NCBI RefSeq assembly: GCF_003029735.1
Contig: NZ_KZ686272.1
Span: 1-64,000 of the forward strand
Length of the DNA: 64,000 bases
Source: Pedobacter yulinensis
GTDB taxonomy: Bacteria; Bacteroidota; Bacteroidia; Sphingobacteriales; Sphingobacteriaceae
Direction of reading: 5' to 3'
Part shown: piece by piece, positions 34,557-45,578 of the stretch
Position numbering within the stretch: the stretch's first letter is position 1
Layout: each line of letters begins with the position of its first letter
The notes under the pieces: generated by a model
Seen by the model: the letters and a program-made list of their open reading frames with translations, nothing else
Told to the model about the DNA's origin: nothing
Databases searched by the model: none
Position numbers and translations under genes: made by a program

Positions 34557-35234
34557 CTACCGCAAAAAAGGCCTTACATGACCGGCTGCAAAATCAAGCT
34601 GCTCCCGAGGGGTCATTTCTGTATTGTCGAGAATAATGGCATCATCGGCACGTGTAAGCGGGCTTTCCTTCCGGGTGGTGTCTGCGTAATCGCGGTGTGC
34701 CAGGTTTTCGAACACTTCTTCCAGTGTAACCTGGTTGTTTGCTTTTGCTGCGAGTTCTTTATAACGCCGTTCGGCACGTACTTTAGGGTCGGCGGTCATA
34801 AAAAATTTGACCTGCGCGTCAGGAAATACGGTTGTGCCGATATCCCTTCCATCCATGACCAGGTTTTTGGACTGCCCCATACGCTGCTGCTGCCTGACCA
34901 TTTCCTGGCGCACCCACTTATTTGCCGAGACCTCGCTTACGGCGTCTGAGACAAGCATGCCACGAATTTCTTCAGAGACCTCTTCGCCGTTCAGCGTAAT
35001 GTGCGATTCATAATCACGGGCGTTAAAATTAAGTTCAATGGCCTGCATGGCATCCATGACCGCAATTTCGTTGCTGATGTCGATGTGGTTTCTCAGAAAA
35101 TAAAGCGTAACAGCCCGGTACATGGCACCGCTGTCTACATAGATAAAGTTGAGGGTTTTGGCCAGCGCTTTGGCAAGGGTGCTTTTTCCGCAGGAGGAAT
35201 AACCATCAATGGCTACGACAATGTTTGAACGCAT
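34557..35234 (-). CDS. cmk: Cytidylate kinase
   Basis: A 225-aa NMP kinase that makes CDP and dCDP from CMP and dCMP with ATP. P-loop GYSSCGKS is at 11-18. VDSGAMYRAV and the DGRDIGTTVFPDA motif (about 130-142) bind nucleotide, and RRYKEL belongs to the lid. The start at 35234 opens MRSNIVVAIDG. Longer frames upstream are ruled out by an exact -7 element 3 nt before this ATG. Confidence 0.96.
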   Translation of the reverse strand: MRSNIVVAIDGYSSCGKSTLAKALAKTLNFIYVDSGAMYRAVTLYFLRNHIDISNEIAVMDAMQAIELNFNARDYESHITLNGEEVSEEIRGMLVSDAVSEVSANKWVRQEMVRQQQRMGQSKNLVMDGRDIGTTVFPDAQVKFFMTADPKVRAERRYKELAAKANNQVTLEEVFENLAHRDYADTTRKESPLTRADDAIILDNTEMTPREQLDFAAGHVRPFLR

Positions 35235-35237
35235 GCC

Positions 35238-35246
35238 GCAAAGGTA
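35238..35246 (-). promoter_or_regulatory. -7 element of cmk, at the start codon
   Basis: TACCTTTGC on the minus strand is an exact TAnnTTTGC; its TTTG ends 4 nt before the ATG. The predicted transcript is leaderless or nearly so. No clear -33 was seen. Confidence 0.6.
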
Positions 35247-35362
35247 GCACATTGTGTTGACCGGCGCATTTTTTTTTGTCTTTAGCCAAGCTGCATGTAT
35301 TGAAAAGGGGTGACTGCAACGAACACCGGCACATGCCGTTCGCTGATATCTGTCCATTCAGT

Positions 35363-35370
35363 TATTTTTG
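35363..35370 (+). promoter_or_regulatory. -7 element of arfB, at the start codon
   Basis: TATTTTTG is an exact TAnnTTTG, 4 nt before the arfB ATG. TTCG at 35339-35342, 20 nt upstream, is one base off the -33 TTTG. Confidence 0.6.
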
Positions 35371-35374
35371 CAAA

Positions 35375-35785
35375 ATGGAACATGTGCCCGAAGGCCTTAT
35401 ACAGGAATTGGAATTCAGAACATCGCGCAGTGGTGGAAGTGGCGGTCAGCATGTTAACAAAGTGGCCACCAAAGTCGAACTCGTGTTTAACATCATGCAA
35501 TCGGCGGTTTTGTCAGATACGCAGAAATTGAAGTTAACTGAAAGACTGGCTAACCGGCTTGATAAGTCAGGCAATCTGCATGTCGTAAGCCAGGAATCCC
35601 GAAGCCAGCTGTTTAACCGGGAAACCGCCATTGAAAAGTTTCTGACCGTTATCGGCAGGGCGCTTCTTGTACCCAAAACGAGAAAACCCACCCGCATACC
35701 TAAATCTATCATTGCAAAACGGCTGGACCAGAAAAAGCGGACTGCTGAAAAGAAGTCGGCCAGGAGACGGCCGTTTACCGACTGA
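35375..35785 (+). CDS. arfB: ArfB ribosome-rescue peptidyl-tRNA hydrolase
   Basis: A 136-aa release-factor-like protein (YaeJ/ICT1). The GGQ motif is at 23-25, in RSGGSGGQHVNKV, and the Lys/Arg-rich C-terminal tail (about 105-136) inserts into the empty mRNA channel of stalled ribosomes. It hydrolyses peptidyl-tRNA on non-stop ribosomes. The start at 35375 gives the usual N-terminus and lies 4 nt after an exact -7 element; a longer in-frame form from 35276 would lie upstream of the promoter. The stop touches the stop of the convergent LpxR-like gene with no gap. Confidence 0.93.
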   Translation: MEHVPEGLIQELEFRTSRSGGSGGQHVNKVATKVELVFNIMQSAVLSDTQKLKLTERLANRLDKSGNLHVVSQESRSQLFNRETAIEKFLTVIGRALLVPKTRKPTRIPKSIIAKRLDQKKRTAEKKSARRRPFTD

Positions 35786-36745
35786 TCAATTGAAGCGGTA
35801 ATACATGCTAACCGATCCATACTGGTGCGGCCGGGCCGTACTTTTTACCTCCTTTGATTTGAAGGTCAGGCCAAAATCTATTGTGAACCGCTGCGAACTG
35901 TAGTTCAGCCCCAGCTGCTGCACAAAGACAAAAGGTTTGGCACCGAAAGTTACCGGGCTGTCCCTGTTAAACATACCGCCCTGGATCGTTGCATCGTAGG
36001 CGACCAGGTTCAGCTGCGGTTTCACATACAGAAAAAACTCCGAAGCATGCAGGGCTTTTTGCTTCGGTGCATTCGATGCCGAAGCCTGCAGGTAGGCGGA
36101 ATGAAAAAACTGGTTGATCCGGCCCAGTCGGAAAACAGCTGCTGCGCCGGCTCCGCTAAAGGCCGTTCCCACATTGGCATACCCTTCGGCCGAAAGGTCG
36201 AAGTCCCCCTCAGCCGGCCGGAAAATTAGGCGGTTGTAACTGGCAGAAAAATTAAGTGCCAGATCTTCCCGAACCTGGTATTCCCAGCCCCTGATCTCAT
36301 AAAAGCCAACGATCCGGTGCAGGAGTTCCTGTGCTTCGCGCCCCAGGGCTGCCGGCCCAATAACGCCGGCCTGCACAGCCAGTTTGAGCGCTGACTCGTT
36401 GCTGTACAGCTGGTTCAGCGCCGCCCCGGCAAAAAGGTAGCCCGCAAACGGGCGGTCTTGTTGGCCCGCCTCAGGACTGTAACCCGAGATGGGGTTATAC
36501 ATACCCTGTCCTGCAGAGAATTCCCAGATACGCTTTTCAAGGCCGCTGCGCAAATGCTGCTGATCGGCAGCATGGCGGTAATAAATATAGAGACCATTGG
36601 TATAATAACGGTCCTGCCCGTAAAAAAGATAGGCATCGTTATCGCTCCTGAAACCAAATTCGTTCTTAAAAGGACCCTGAGCGCCAGCCTGTATCGCCGT
36701 AAATACAAGGCACAGCATAACCAGCAGGTTACGTAAATCTTTCAT
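35786..36745 (-). CDS. LpxR-like lipid A deacylase family outer-membrane protein (DUF2219)
   Basis: A 319-aa outer-membrane barrel with a signal peptide (about 1-22). The N-terminal NEFGFRSDNDAYLFYGQDRYYTNGLYIYYRH matches the LpxR/DUF2219 family, which removes a 3'-acyloxyacyl chain from lipid A in Salmonella and Helicobacter. The Asn and Asp residues of NDAYL and the TNG motif fit the active-site region. Alternating strands lead to a terminal aromatic Phe-Asn end. It may remodel lipid A; I cannot confirm activity. The gene converges on arfB. Confidence 0.85.
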   Translation of the reverse strand: MKDLRNLLVMLCLVFTAIQAGAQGPFKNEFGFRSDNDAYLFYGQDRYYTNGLYIYYRHAADQQHLRSGLEKRIWEFSAGQGMYNPISGYSPEAGQQDRPFAGYLFAGAALNQLYSNESALKLAVQAGVIGPAALGREAQELLHRIVGFYEIRGWEYQVREDLALNFSASYNRLIFRPAEGDFDLSAEGYANVGTAFSGAGAAAVFRLGRINQFFHSAYLQASASNAPKQKALHASEFFLYVKPQLNLVAYDATIQGGMFNRDSPVTFGAKPFVFVQQLGLNYSSQRFTIDFGLTFKSKEVKSTARPHQYGSVSMYYRFN

Positions 36746-36791
36746 GCACAGTTAATGATGCGCAAGTATAGGGAAATATGCCTGGACAAAT

Positions 36792-36817
36792 CAAAAAAAA
36801 GAGGCCGGAGCCTCTTG
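36792..36817 (-). terminator. Terminator after lon
   Basis: On the minus strand, AAGAGGC/GCCTCTT with a 4-nt loop runs into eight T. It lies 19 nt past the lon stop. Confidence 0.85.
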
Positions 36818-36835
36818 AATAATCTTTAAAATCTA

Positions 36836-39310
<2,475 letters not shown>

Positions 39311-39566
39311 TAAGTATCTTTTTTAGAGCGACAAACTGGCAGGATTGCCCGCTCCAGCTTTAAATTGTTATTCGGGTAGCTATTTTCAACTGTTGTGCCA
39401 AACCCTGAATCCCGACCAAATCTGTAAAATCGTCAGTCTCGCAAAATAATTTCTGTTATAAATATATCAATTCGTTTCGGCGGGGCGTTATGCTGTTGTT
39501 TAGGACGCATTTGTCTGCAGACTGTAAAACCGGCCTCTTACGCATCCATTTCAAACGGTGTGAAAT

Positions 39567-39596
39567 TTTGTAATCCCGTTCGTTATACTAAATTTG
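39567..39596 (+). promoter_or_regulatory. Promoter of the TPR gene at 39615
   Basis: This is the best complete promoter in the window: TTTG at 39567-39570, an 18-nt spacer and TAAATTTG at 39589-39596. Transcription should begin near 39600. The rest of the 304-bp gap between lon and this gene shows no further structure. Confidence 0.75.
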
Positions 39597-39614
39597 AATC
39601 ATAAATAAACCATC

Positions 39615-40238
39615 ATGAATTACCTCAAACAAACGATCTTCTTCCTTATGATCTTAACTGCCGAGCAAAGCGTTGCCCAGTCCAGTTATTTTAAAATGGG
39701 GATGCAGGCGTGGATGAAGGGAGATTACAAAAACGCTGTCGCACAATTAGAGAAAGCCGATTCTAAAGATCCCAATAATGCCAATACACTTAAAATGCTG
39801 GGGTATTCTTATTACCAGTCTGGCGATTTTGAAAACTCGATTGCAACCTACAGCAGGCTCATCGACCTGAAATCAAATGATGTTTCGGCCTATTATTACC
39901 GTGGCAAGGCCCGTCAAAACATTGCCAATGATCCGAAAGAGTCGCTGAACCAGATGCGCGAAAGTTTTTACCTTTCTTCGATCCGCGATTTTACCAAAGC
40001 AATCGAGCTTAGCGGGGAAGAAGACATCAAGCTTTTTCAGAACCGCGGCCTGGTCTACAAGGATTATGCGATCTTCAAATCGTATAAAATTCAGAAAAAA
40101 GCAGAAAAGGCCGCTTGTGTAGCCATATTCAGGAACGCCATTGCCGACCTGGAAAAGGTGCTGCTTAACCAGCCACAGCGAAAAGATATCACCGGGCAGA
40201 TCGACTATGTAAAGGCTCAGATTGCCAGCCTTAAATAA
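39615..40238 (+). CDS. Secreted tetratricopeptide-repeat protein
   Basis: A 207-aa protein with a signal peptide (about 1-21) and at least three TPR units: MQAWMKGDYKNAVAQLEKA, MLGYSYYQSGDFENSIATY and AYYYRGKAR, followed by a longer insertion and a last repeat. No catalytic motif is present, so a protein-binding role in the periplasm is likely. It is monocistronic, with a full promoter in front and a strong terminator behind. The partner is unknown. Confidence 0.85.
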   Translation: MNYLKQTIFFLMILTAEQSVAQSSYFKMGMQAWMKGDYKNAVAQLEKADSKDPNNANTLKMLGYSYYQSGDFENSIATYSRLIDLKSNDVSAYYYRGKARQNIANDPKESLNQMRESFYLSSIRDFTKAIELSGEEDIKLFQNRGLVYKDYAIFKSYKIQKKAEKAACVAIFRNAIADLEKVLLNQPQRKDITGQIDYVKAQIASLK

Positions 40239-40262
40239 TACCGATCACCTCATCCAAAAAAG

Positions 40263-40287
40263 AAACCGGCCAAGGCCGGTTTTTTTA
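40263..40287 (+). terminator. Bidirectional terminator
   Basis: A perfect 9-bp stem AAACCGGCC/GGCCGGTTT with a 2-nt loop has T-runs on both strands. It serves the TPR gene (plus) and the gpmI-lipoprotein unit (minus). Confidence 0.88.
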
Positions 40288-40316
40288 TGCTTATAGGCGA
40301 TTGCAGCTGCAGACCT

Positions 40317-40838
40317 TCAGAACTGACCGGTAATGGTATATTGCTTTGGTGCTAAAAAACGAATGTTTTGGCGTTTACTGATGCGGTAACTTTTTCCCGG
40401 AACATATTCGAGGCTATCGGCCGAGCGGTACAGATAATTTTTCGTTTGGGTTACGATCAGGACCCGGTTAATCGAATCAGCTTTTTTATGGATCTCTACT
40501 TTGCGCACGCTGATCTTCGGATTGGCCGAGGTGTAGATGTCCGTACTGTCTGTTTTCTGCAGCCGGAACGCGCCACGCCAGGCAGCCTTGTTGATGTCGG
40601 CTTCGCTGAACACAGCCAGCTCAGACTTCCAGTCGGCGATGCGTACACGTTTGCCTTCGCCGATCCCGTTTACTGTGACCTGTTTGTTTACCATCGGCGA
40701 GATCTGCTGCAGCCTGGTCGCTTCTGAACTGAAATAATCGCCCAGGCTGAAATAGGCACGACCTGATGCCGCTTCCGGTTGTACACAAGAGCCAAGCAGC
40801 CAGGGAAGGAGGAGAAGGAACCGACGGGATCTTTTCAT
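40317..40838 (-). CDS. Lipoprotein of unknown function
   Basis: A 173-aa protein with a lipoprotein signal (LLGSC, Cys18). I recognise no domain; the sequence is mostly beta-strand in pattern, with repeated aromatic and basic residues (YLYRSADSLEYVPGKSYRI). It begins 1 bp after the gpmI stop and must share its transcript, though a functional tie to glycolysis is not evident. It is probably anchored to the inner face of the outer membrane or in the periplasm. Confidence 0.75.
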   Translation of the reverse strand: MKRSRRFLLLLPWLLGSCVQPEAASGRAYFSLGDYFSSEATRLQQISPMVNKQVTVNGIGEGKRVRIADWKSELAVFSEADINKAAWRGAFRLQKTDSTDIYTSANPKISVRKVEIHKKADSINRVLIVTQTKNYLYRSADSLEYVPGKSYRISKRQNIRFLAPKQYTITGQF

Positions 40839-40839
40839 A

Positions 40840-42360
40840 TTATACCAGGCAATCGCCCGTCATGGATGCAGGAGCGTTCAGCCCCATCAGTTTGAGGATG
40901 GTGGGGGCAATGTCTCCGAGCTTTCCATCCCTGATGTGTTTATAATCTTTATCGATCAGGATGCAGGGGACCAGGTTGGTCGTGTGCGCTGTATTGGCCG
41001 AACCGTCTTCATTCACCATAAACTCCGAATTGCCGTGGTCGGCCAGAATAATGAACGAATAACCGTTTTCAATTCCTGCCTGTACAACTTCGGCGGCGCA
41101 GCGGTCTGCCGTTTCGACTGCCTTGACAACTGCGCCAAATACGCCGGTATGTCCGACCATGTCGGGATTGGCAAAATTCAGACAAACGAAATCGGGCCAG
41201 CCGGTTTTCAATTCCTCTACAATGGCTTCGGTAATGCCTGCGGCACTCATCTCGGGCTGAAGGTCGTAGGTGGCCACCTTTGGCGAAGGGACCAGGATAC
41301 GCTTCTCGCCAGCAAACTCTTTCTCCCTACCTCCTGAAAAAAAGAAGGTTACATGGGGATATTTTTCAGTTTCGGCAATTCGGATCTGGTTTTTACCATT
41401 GGCTTCCAGTACCTCGCCCAGTGTTTCGGTCAGGTCTTCTTTCGTAAAGATAACCTTAACCCCTTCAAAACTTTCGTCGTACGAGGTCATGGTCACATAA
41501 TAAAGCGGCAGTTTGTACATCCCATAATCGGGAAAGTCTTTCTGGGAAAGCGCGGTTGTAATTTCTCTTCCACGGTCAGTTCGAAAATTGAAGCAGATGA
41601 CCACATCGTCCGGGCTGATAGTGGCAACCGGTTCGCCGGCCGCATTCGTGATGGCCACTGGCTCGATAAATTCGTCGGTAATGCCCTGGTCGTAAGATGC
41701 CCGGATGGCGGTTTCGGCTTCAACAGCCCTGCTGCCCACTCCGTTCACCATCACATCATAGGCTTTTTTAACACGTTCCCAGCGGTTATCGCGATCCATG
41801 GCAAAGTACCGTCCGGTTAGCGTAGCAATGGTGCCGGAACTGTGGGCCAGATGTGAATTGAGATCACGGATGTAACCTAATCCTGAATTCGGATCGGTGT
41901 CGCGGCCGTCAAGAAAAGCATGGATGTAAACTTTCGTCAACGCTTGTTCCTGTGCAGCGTCGCACAAGGCCTTGAGGTGTTCAATGTGCGCATGAACGCC
42001 GCCGTCAGACACCAGACCGATAAAGTGCACTGCTTTGTCATTCGCTTTTGCATAGGCAAATGCCGCTGTCAGAATGGGGTTGCTGTGCAGTTCGCGGTCA
42101 TTAATGGCTTTGTTGATTCTGCCCAGTTCCTGGTAAACAACCCGGCCGGCGCCAAGGTTCATGTGGCCTACTTCTGAATTGCCCATCTGCCCTGCAGGAA
42201 GACCCACGGCTTCGCCCGAAGCCTCCAGTCTGGAATTTGGATAGTTGGCCAGAAGCGAATCAAAAAACGGCGTGTTTGCAGCGTAAGCAGCGTCAGATAT
42301 ATCTTTTTTGCCATATCCCCAGCCATCGAGGATAATCAGTACGGCTTTCTTATTTTCCAC
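40840..42360 (-). CDS. gpmI: 2,3-bisphosphoglycerate-independent phosphoglycerate mutase
   Basis: A 506-aa glycolytic enzyme that interconverts 3- and 2-phosphoglycerate using two manganese ions and a phosphoserine intermediate. The N-terminal IILDGWGYG and GNSEVGHMNLGAGRVVYQ (catalytic Ser near 64) and C-terminal CLNFANPDMVGHTG and ILADHGNSE motifs supply the metal ligands. The start codon is GTG (42360); it gives the expected N-terminus MENKKAVLIILDGW and lies 4 nt after an exact -7 element. Confidence 0.97.
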   Translation of the reverse strand: MENKKAVLIILDGWGYGKKDISDAAYAANTPFFDSLLANYPNSRLEASGEAVGLPAGQMGNSEVGHMNLGAGRVVYQELGRINKAINDRELHSNPILTAAFAYAKANDKAVHFIGLVSDGGVHAHIEHLKALCDAAQEQALTKVYIHAFLDGRDTDPNSGLGYIRDLNSHLAHSSGTIATLTGRYFAMDRDNRWERVKKAYDVMVNGVGSRAVEAETAIRASYDQGITDEFIEPVAITNAAGEPVATISPDDVVICFNFRTDRGREITTALSQKDFPDYGMYKLPLYYVTMTSYDESFEGVKVIFTKEDLTETLGEVLEANGKNQIRIAETEKYPHVTFFFSGGREKEFAGEKRILVPSPKVATYDLQPEMSAAGITEAIVEELKTGWPDFVCLNFANPDMVGHTGVFGAVVKAVETADRCAAEVVQAGIENGYSFIILADHGNSEFMVNEDGSANTAHTTNLVPCILIDKDYKHIRDGKLGDIAPTILKLMGLNAPASMTGDCLV

Positions 42361-42363
42361 GTG

Positions 42364-42372
42364 GCAAATATA
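42364..42372 (-). promoter_or_regulatory. -7 element of gpmI, at the start codon
   Basis: TATATTTGC on the minus strand is an exact TAnnTTTGC, immediately before the GTG start. It predicts a leader of about 2 nt. No -33 was found. Confidence 0.6.
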
Positions 42373-42462
42373 AGTCTCTTGCCGTTTTATAATAATTTTA
42401 TTACCAATTTTAATTTATAAATGGCATAATTTTAGTACCTCGCAGGCTAATAAACAAACATA

Positions 42463-42861
42463 ATGACCAGGACACTACTCGTATCATTGTTTCTGTTTTT
42501 TGGAGTTATACAACCCGTTAATTATCAAGCAGATATCGTCGATGATTTGCTGGTTAGCTTCCGGAATGGCAATGCAAAACAGGTGGCGGCGAACTTTGCA
42601 CCGACCATAGAACTGATCATTCTCGACGAAGAAGATGTTTACTCGAAGGCGCAGGGGGAACAAATACTGAAAGATTTCTTTTCCAAACACAGCCCGCTGA
42701 AAGCCACTATTTTTCACAAATCCAACGAAGCGAAAAGTTACCGTTTTGCGGTGATTACCCTGAACACGAACAACGGCAATTTCCGCGTAGCCATTACGCT
42801 TAAACAGGCCGGCAACGCTTTCAAGATCTCTGAGCTCAAGATCGAACCGATCAAAAACTAG
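42463..42861 (+). CDS. DUF4783 family secreted protein
   Basis: A 132-aa protein with a signal peptide (about 1-17) and a DUF4783 domain of the NTF2-like/SnoaL kind: IVDDLLVSFRNGNAKQVAANF opens the first helices, and strands such as VITLNTNNGNFRVAITLKQ follow. The function is unknown; NTF2-like folds bind small ligands or partner proteins. It is divergent from gpmI with 102 bp between, and 45 bp ahead of nadC. Confidence 0.82.
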   Translation: MTRTLLVSLFLFFGVIQPVNYQADIVDDLLVSFRNGNAKQVAANFAPTIELIILDEEDVYSKAQGEQILKDFFSKHSPLKATIFHKSNEAKSYRFAVITLNTNNGNFRVAITLKQAGNAFKISELKIEPIKN

Positions 42862-42881
42862 CGGTTCAAACATAAAATAAC

Positions 42882-42890
42882 TACTTTTGC
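42882..42890 (+). promoter_or_regulatory. -7 element of nadC
   Basis: TACTTTTGC is an exact TAnnTTTGC, 16 nt before the TTG start of nadC and just after the DUF4783 stop. Confidence 0.55.
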
Positions 42891-42906
42891 CAGAAAATCG
42901 ACTGGT

Positions 42907-43749
42907 TTGGATACAGCGCAGCTACAATCATTTATCAAAAATGCACTCGCCGAAGATGTGGGCGATGGGGACCATACGTCACTGGCAACTATACCGGCAG
43001 GCACGCAGGGCCGCGCCAGGCTGATCATTAAAGAAAGCGGGACACTTGGAGGTTTAGAACTTGCCGTTGCCATTTTTGCTGCGGTCGATGCCAGCCTGAA
43101 CGTAACGGTACTGGGAAATGATGGCGAGGAAGTCAAGCCTGGCGACGTGGTGCTTACCGTTGAGGGAAGCACTCATGCGATCCTGATTGCTGAGCGGCTG
43201 GTGCTGAACTGCATGCAGCGCATGAGTGGCATCGCTACGAAGACCCGGTCCATGCGCGGGCTGATCAGTCCTTACCATGCGCAGCTGCTCGACACGCGGA
43301 AAACCACTCCCGGGCTCCGACTGCTTGAAAAATGGGCGGTTCGCATTGGCGGAGGGGTAAACCACCGGACCGGGTTGTACGATATGGTGCTGATCAAAGA
43401 CAACCATGTCGATTATGCCGGGGGCATAGCCAATGCGCTACAGGCGGCACGGGCCTACCTGAACGAAACTGGGAAGCCCTTGCAGATTGAGATCGAGGTA
43501 CGCAATCTGGACGAGCTTGACCAGGTCATTGCCGCCGGCGGTGCAGACCGCATCATGCTCGACAATTTTAGTTTTCCTGACCTGCGCGAAGCCGTTAACC
43601 GGATAGGCGGGAGGTTCACTACCGAAGCCTCGGGCGGCATCACCGAACAAAACATAGCAGAATATGCTGCCTGCGGGGTCGACTACATATCGGTCGGTGC
43701 CCTGACCCACAGCGTAAAGAGCCTGGACATGAGCCTGAAAGCATATTAA
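42907..43749 (+). CDS. nadC: Quinolinate phosphoribosyltransferase
   Basis: A 280-aa enzyme of NAD synthesis: quinolinate plus PRPP gives nicotinate mononucleotide, CO2 and pyrophosphate. The motifs DVGDGDHTS near the N-terminus, LDTRKTTPGLR mid-protein and IMLDNFSFPDLREAV plus EASGGIT in the barrel are all present. The start codon is TTG (42907), supported by the promoter at 42882 and the normal family N-terminus. plsY follows after 50 bp. Confidence 0.96.
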   Translation: MDTAQLQSFIKNALAEDVGDGDHTSLATIPAGTQGRARLIIKESGTLGGLELAVAIFAAVDASLNVTVLGNDGEEVKPGDVVLTVEGSTHAILIAERLVLNCMQRMSGIATKTRSMRGLISPYHAQLLDTRKTTPGLRLLEKWAVRIGGGVNHRTGLYDMVLIKDNHVDYAGGIANALQAARAYLNETGKPLQIEIEVRNLDELDQVIAAGGADRIMLDNFSFPDLREAVNRIGGRFTTEASGGITEQNIAEYAACGVDYISVGALTHSVKSLDMSLKAY

Positions 43750-43799
43750 CGCAAGATTCAGGCAAATTGAAAGATGTTTTTTTTGTATCATTGTAGGAT

Positions 43800-44447
43800 A
43801 TGATATCGGTATACTCCATCGCCGCATTGGTTCTCGCATATCTTTTAGGTTCAATACCCTCGGCAGTCTGGATCGGTCAGGCCTTCTACGGCATCGACGT
43901 CAGGGAGTACGGCAGCGGCAATGCAGGGGCAACCAATACCTTCAGGGTGCTTGGCAAAAAGGCCGGCATCATTGTCATGGTGATGGACATTTCTAAAGGC
44001 TTTACGGCCACAAAACTTGCTTACTTTATTGGTCTTTCCGTTACCGGTCCGCATGCGTCTACACAGTTTGTTAATTATGAGCTGGCGCTGGGCGTAACGG
44101 CCGTAATGGGGCACCTGTTTCCGGTCTTTGCCGGTTTCAGGGGCGGGAAAGGCGTCGCCACACTTTTTGGAATGGTTTTAGCTGTCAACTTCCCGGCAGC
44201 GATGCTTTGTGTTCTGGTCTTCGTGGTGGTTTTACTGGTCTCAAATTATGTTTCACTGAGTTCGATCTGTGCGGGATTTACGTTTCCGCTGAGTATTGTT
44301 TTTGTGTTTCATTCGTCGATCAAAGCCGAAGTACTTTACGGCATGTGTGTCTGCGTGCTGATCATGGTAACCCACCAAAAGAACCTTGAGCGTCTGCTCA
44401 AGGGAAAAGAATCCAAAGTCTACCTGTTCAGGAAGAAAAAAAGCTAA
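43800..44447 (+). CDS. plsY: Glycerol-3-phosphate acyltransferase PlsY
   Basis: A 215-aa inner-membrane enzyme that transfers an acyl group from acyl-phosphate to glycerol-3-phosphate, the first step of phospholipid synthesis. The three PlsY motifs are visible: LLGSIPSAVWIGQ, GSGNAGATNTFRVLGKKAG and GHLFPVFAGFRGGKGVATLFG. There are five or so membrane segments and a basic C-terminus. A near -7 (TATCATTG at 43786-43793) precedes it. An M48 peptidase gene follows 11 bp later. Confidence 0.96.
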   Translation: MISVYSIAALVLAYLLGSIPSAVWIGQAFYGIDVREYGSGNAGATNTFRVLGKKAGIIVMVMDISKGFTATKLAYFIGLSVTGPHASTQFVNYELALGVTAVMGHLFPVFAGFRGGKGVATLFGMVLAVNFPAAMLCVLVFVVVLLVSNYVSLSSICAGFTFPLSIVFVFHSSIKAEVLYGMCVCVLIMVTHQKNLERLLKGKESKVYLFRKKKS

Positions 44448-44458
44448 AAACAACACCT

Positions 44459-45286
44459 ATGAAATTCACCTATTTGTCAGGTATCGCTGCGGCGGTACTG
44501 TGTATATCGGCGTGCTCAACCGTTCCGATTACAGGAAGAAGCCGGGTCAGCCTGGTAGACGACAGCCAACTGCAGCAGGCAGCGGCTTCCAGTTACACAG
44601 CCTTGCTCAAAGACCCGAAAACAGTTGTGCTCAACAATGCAGATGCGGCACGTGTAAAACGCATTGGCCAGCGCATCCAGACAGCGGTAACACGCTACAT
44701 GAATGCCAACGGGTATGGAGCGCAGATCCAAAACTACCGATGGGAGTTTAACCTGATCCAAAGCCCTGACATCAACGCCTGGTGTATGCCCGGCGGCAAG
44801 GTAGCCGTTTATACCGGTATACTCCCGGTAACGAGGGATGATGCAGGTCTGGCAACCGTGATGGGGCATGAGATTGCACATGCTATCGCGCAGCACTCAG
44901 CCGAGCGCGCCTCGCAGGTAGCGCTGGCCCAGGTAGGCGGCGGTTTGCTCGGAGCGGCCACAGGCGGTAAATCACAGGCCACCCAGGAAATTGTGAACCA
45001 GGCATACGGCATCGGTGCGCAGGGTTTTGTTCTGCTGCCCAACTCCCGCAAGCAGGAGCTGGAAGCCGACCACCTTGGGCTCATCTTTATGTCGATGGCT
45101 GGATTTGATCCTGAAAGTGCTGTAGGCTTCTGGCAGCGGATGGCCGCAGCCAGCAAAGGCAGCCAGAAACCGCCCGAGTTTTTAAGCACTCACCCCGCCG
45201 ATGCCACGCGGATTGCCCAGATTCAGCGCGATTTGCCTGAGGCAAAGAAATACTACAACTCAACAACCGGAAAACCGGTAAAATAA
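44459..45286 (+). CDS. M48-family metallopeptidase lipoprotein
   Basis: A 275-aa periplasmic or outer-membrane-anchored zinc peptidase. It has a lipoprotein signal with ISAC at Cys19 and then TGRSRVSLVDD. The HEIAH zinc motif is in VMGHEIAHAIAQH and the third ligand in ELEADHLGL. It resembles LoiP/BepA/Oma1-type envelope proteases without the TPR part of BepA. Likely in protein quality control of the outer membrane. It lies 11 bp after plsY, probably on the same transcript. Confidence 0.92.
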   Translation: MKFTYLSGIAAAVLCISACSTVPITGRSRVSLVDDSQLQQAAASSYTALLKDPKTVVLNNADAARVKRIGQRIQTAVTRYMNANGYGAQIQNYRWEFNLIQSPDINAWCMPGGKVAVYTGILPVTRDDAGLATVMGHEIAHAIAQHSAERASQVALAQVGGGLLGAATGGKSQATQEIVNQAYGIGAQGFVLLPNSRKQELEADHLGLIFMSMAGFDPESAVGFWQRMAAASKGSQKPPEFLSTHPADATRIAQIQRDLPEAKKYYNSTTGKPVK

Positions 45287-45318
45287 ACCTGCGGCCAGCA
45301 GGGCCAGAGTAAAAAGCG

Positions 45319-45364
45319 AAACGGACCTTAAATAACCTAGCGTTGTTTAAGGTCCGTTTGTTTC
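45319..45364 (+). terminator. Terminator after the nadC-plsY-M48 unit
   Basis: A perfect 14-bp stem (45319-45332 with 45346-45359) with a 13-nt loop ends in GTTTC, a short T tail. The long perfect stem supports it. Confidence 0.7.
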
Positions 45365-45501
45365 AGGGGTGTTTCTGATCTCCTATAACGGTGTTACAAG
45401 TTATCAGGCAGTTGCAAATGTGCGGGTGCACCGATAAACCAGTGTCTGGTCTCTGGTGTTCAAACGAACCCGGCTCCCTGCTAAGCTTGTCTGTTCAGAT
45501 G

Positions 45502-45534
45502 ATAAAACCCCAAAAGCGCGCAGCCTTTGGGGTT
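45502..45534 (-). terminator. Terminator after glyS
   Basis: On the minus strand, AACCCCAAA/TTTGGGGTT with an 11-nt loop is followed by TTTTATC. It lies 45 nt past the glyS stop. Confidence 0.75.
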
Positions 45535-45578
45535 CATGCTGTTTTCGCGACAGCTGCCGTAAAAAGTTAAGCGCTGAG